From: Oscillospiraceae bacterium
GTDB lineage: Bacteria > Bacillota > Clostridia > Oscillospirales > Oscillospiraceae
Reading direction: 5' to 3'
Length of the DNA stretch: 6,868 nucleotides
Assembly: GCA_017378975.1 (NCBI GenBank)
Contig: JAFNXT010000285.1
Location: 1 to 6,868 of the forward strand
The translations under genes were made by a program, and so were the position numbers. This document shows, in pieces, positions 5,803 through 6,868 of this stretch (positions are counted from its first letter, which is position 1; each line of letters starts with the position of its first letter). The notes under the pieces were generated by a model that searched no databases, had not been told where the DNA came from, and was given only the letters and a program-made list of their open reading frames with translations.

Positions 5803-5912
5803 GGCAAAGCACCCATATACATGAGTCTCACAGTCTATCGCACGCCAGACCGAAAGGCCGTACTGTTGACGTGCGCCACGCCGGAGCGTGTCCGCTACTC
5901 CCTCATTTTTCC
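5803..5912 (-). promoter_or_regulatory. Candidate yybP-ykoY (Mn2+) riboswitch aptamer
   Basis: Read on the minus strand, the leader has the conserved segments I associate with yybP-ykoY RNAs, in order: GGGAGUAGC near 5902-5894, GUCAACAGUAC at 5870-5860, and CUUUGCC at 5809-5803. Between them are real-looking stems: CACGC/GCGUG closed by a UCCG tetraloop (5890-5877), CGCACG (5875-5870) with CGUGCG (5844-5839), and ACUCAU/AUGGGU (5826-5811) with a GUAU loop. GGAAAA at the predicted 5' end can pair with UUUGCC as the closing stem, with one A-G mismatch. Known members of this class bind Mn2+ and precede metal exporters, which fits the CaCA antiporter downstream. The closing stem is less perfect than in well-known examples, so the class call is good but not certain. 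Confidence 0.75.
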
Positions 5913-5918
5913 TCGAAC

Positions 5919-5947
5919 ATCTTACCATGATCTTCTTCGGATGTCAA
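5919..5947 (-). promoter_or_regulatory. Promoter of the antiporter leader
   Basis: On the minus strand a consensus -35 TTGACA (5947-5942), a 17-bp spacer and TAAGAT (5924-5919, four of six matches) form a good sigma-A promoter. Transcription would start about 5912-5913, just before the aptamer, leaving a leader of about 217 nt before ATG 5695. It lies just past the stop codon of the upstream membrane-protein gene (5972). Confidence 0.75.
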
Positions 5948-5971
5948 TCGGCAAGTCCGCCGTTTTTGGCA

Positions 5972-6493
5972 TCAGGACACCGCGTCAGGCTCCACAGGTC
6001 TGGGCCGCCGCCGGGGCATTTTGGTCAGCCGCTCCAGCGACCGGAAGGACCAGTACAGCGCGGCGATGCCCACGCCGTGGGTCACGATCTCCAGCAGGCA
6101 GGCGGAGGGCTTCTCCAGCAGGGTCAGGGCGAACACCGCCAGCAAAAGGGTATCCACGCCGTAGAACACCAGCGTCGCCAGCATCCACTCCACCAGCCGC
6201 CCGGACAGGAGCCAGCAGGCCGCCAGCCCCACATAGATCATCAGCGTCACGATGGTGGCCACCGCCTTGAAGGCCCCCACATCCAGCCCGATCGCCAGCC
6301 AGTTCAGATAATAGGGCATGGCGGCGGACAGGAAGAAGTGGTAGCGGACACCGCACAGCAGGAGGATCTGGTTCACGAAGGTGATCCCCAGGATCACCAG
6401 CATCACCAGCCGTCCCAGCTCCACCTGCCGGCCAAGCTGGCGGCGAAGCTGGCGCTCGGGATCGTTCCGTTTCGTCATCTCCATGGTGATCAC
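5972..6493 (-). CDS. Multi-pass membrane protein of unknown function
   Basis: I cannot assign this 173-residue protein to a named family. A charged N-terminus (about 1-28, with basic residues in DPERQLRRQLGRQ) precedes roughly five hydrophobic segments: 29-49, 51-72, 76-97, 101-126 and 131-150. The last is followed by an Arg/Pro-rich tail (about 151-173), presumably cytoplasmic. No catalytic motif is evident. The start is taken as GTG 6493 because it overlaps the upstream stop codon as GTGA, the usual sign of translational coupling, and AAGGA lies five bases upstream. ATG codons at residues 4 and 6 are alternatives. It probably works with, or is at least made with, the surface protein encoded just upstream. 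I see no convincing terminator after its stop, so transcription may run into the antiporter leader. Confidence 0.8.
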   Translation of the reverse strand: MITMEMTKRNDPERQLRRQLGRQVELGRLVMLVILGITFVNQILLLCGVRYHFFLSAAMPYYLNWLAIGLDVGAFKAVATIVTLMIYVGLAACWLLSGRLVEWMLATLVFYGVDTLLLAVFALTLLEKPSACLLEIVTHGVGIAALYWSFRSLERLTKMPRRRPRPVEPDAVS

Positions 6494-6868
6494 CCGTTTC
6501 CTTTCTTGTCAGGCCCCTTGGGGGCTTTTTTCGTCATGTACAGCAGATAGCCCAGCACGCCGTTGGCGGCCAGAGACAGGCCCAGCAGGATGCTCAGCAC
6601 GATCACCGCCACATTGGAACCACCGGAGGGCTCCGCGGGTGCCTGCGGCTGGGTGGGCTGGGTGCCTGTGGGAAGGGTGGGCTGGGTCTGCTCCGTGGGA
6701 TCGGAGGTCTGTTCCTCCCGGACCATGCCGCAGATCCCGCACCGGGACATCACCACATCCGTGCGGTCCGTCTCCACGCGCACCCAGTCATGGGCATCCA
6801 GATCGCCGGACAGGCCGCAGGAGCAGGCATGCCAGTGGTTGCGCTCATCATAGCTCCATTCCGGGCTG
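6490..6868 (-). CDS. C-terminal part of a surface protein with Cys motifs and membrane anchor
   Basis: The frame is open to the window edge, so the true start lies outside; 125 residues are visible. Numbering from the edge, HWHACSCG (11-18), H26 and W28, then CGIC (43-46) resemble the HWH-C-CG ... H-W ... C-x-x-C modules I recall from surface and secreted proteins of gut Firmicutes, possibly metal-binding. A Pro/Thr/Gln-rich stalk (about 54-84) follows, then one hydrophobic helix (about 85-111) and a Lys-rich tail, which reads as an extracellular domain tethered by a C-terminal membrane anchor. LPTGT occurs in the stalk, but too far ahead of the helix and in the wrong context to be a sortase signal. 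The internal GTG at 6783 is not needed as a start. The stop overlaps the start of the next gene (GTGA). Function is unknown. Confidence 0.75.
   Translation of the reverse strand, partial: SPEWSYDERNHWHACSCGLSGDLDAHDWVRVETDRTDVVMSRCGICGMVREEQTSDPTEQTQPTLPTGTQPTQPQAPAEPSGGSNVAVIVLSILLGLSLAANGVLGYLLYMTKKAPKGPDKKGNG

Noticed and set aside
5926..5932. GATCATG (5932-5926) complementary to CATGATC (5799-5793) as an outer stem of the aptamer
   Set aside because: The upstream arm overlaps the -35/-10 spacer and would not be in the RNA if transcription starts near 5912; it holds only if transcripts come from further upstream.
5949..5966. CGGC-AAGTCC-GCCG followed by TTTTT on the plus strand
   Set aside because: The stem has only four pairs and no plus-strand gene ends nearby.
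5737..6270. Plus-strand open frame across the antiporter leader and the membrane-protein gene
   Set aside because: The free part (5737-5971) is explained by promoter, riboswitch-like RNA and attenuator on the other strand; the rest is an Arg/Pro/Ala-rich shadow of the membrane-protein gene.
6635..6700. LPTGT in the surface protein as a sortase signal
   Set aside because: It lies inside the Pro/Thr stalk well before the hydrophobic helix instead of directly preceding it, and the protein has a normal membrane anchor.

Overview
The window looks like a stretch of chromosome from a fairly GC-rich member of the Firmicutes, most likely a gut Clostridia of the Oscillospiraceae type. This rests on strong AGGAGG-type ribosome binding sites, sigma-A-like promoters, a clostridial-looking riboswitch leader, and short dispersed palindromes of the GTAGGGGCGA and TGTCATTGCGA kinds in the gaps. 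The taxonomic call is inference; there is no rRNA or other marker gene here.

Left half (1-4332): a divergent threonine/aspartate-family locus. On the minus strand homoserine dehydrogenase (hom) is followed by aspartokinase (lysC), with a 126-bp gap that holds an 82-nt, 33-position hairpin. On the plus strand, facing away, is threonine synthase (thrC). Together they encode the first step (aspartate to aspartyl phosphate), the branch step to homoserine and the last step to threonine. Aspartate-semialdehyde dehydrogenase and homoserine kinase are not in the window. The 224-bp gap between hom and thrC carries overlapping divergent promoter candidates whose -10 elements share a palindrome.

Middle (4333-4729): a 397-bp gene-free stretch between the convergent thrC and antiporter genes, packed with secondary structure. 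It holds a terminator-type hairpin, a 111-bp inverted-repeat element (A), an orphan half of a terminator hairpin, a 148-bp inverted-repeat element (B) made of five successive hairpins, and a strong terminator for the antiporter gene. In both elements the two arms differ from each other, but the differences keep the local stem of each arm.

Right half (4730-6868), all minus strand: a CaCA-family cation antiporter gene preceded by a leader of about 217 nt. The leader begins at a promoter with a consensus -35, contains what I read as a yybP-ykoY (Mn2+) riboswitch aptamer, and ends in a terminator hairpin upstream of the ribosome binding site. This suggests that the antiporter, whose family is usually annotated for Ca2+/Na+, exports manganese or responds to it. 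Upstream are a five-helix membrane protein of unknown function and the C-terminal part of a surface protein with paired Cys motifs, a Pro/Thr-rich stalk and a membrane anchor. These two genes overlap by GTGA, so they are probably co-translated.

The main points of interest are the candidate Mn2+ riboswitch on a CaCA antiporter, the palindromic elements with self-compensating arms, the strand-biased hairpin inside the hom-lysC transcript, and a homoserine dehydrogenase without a recognisable ACT domain.
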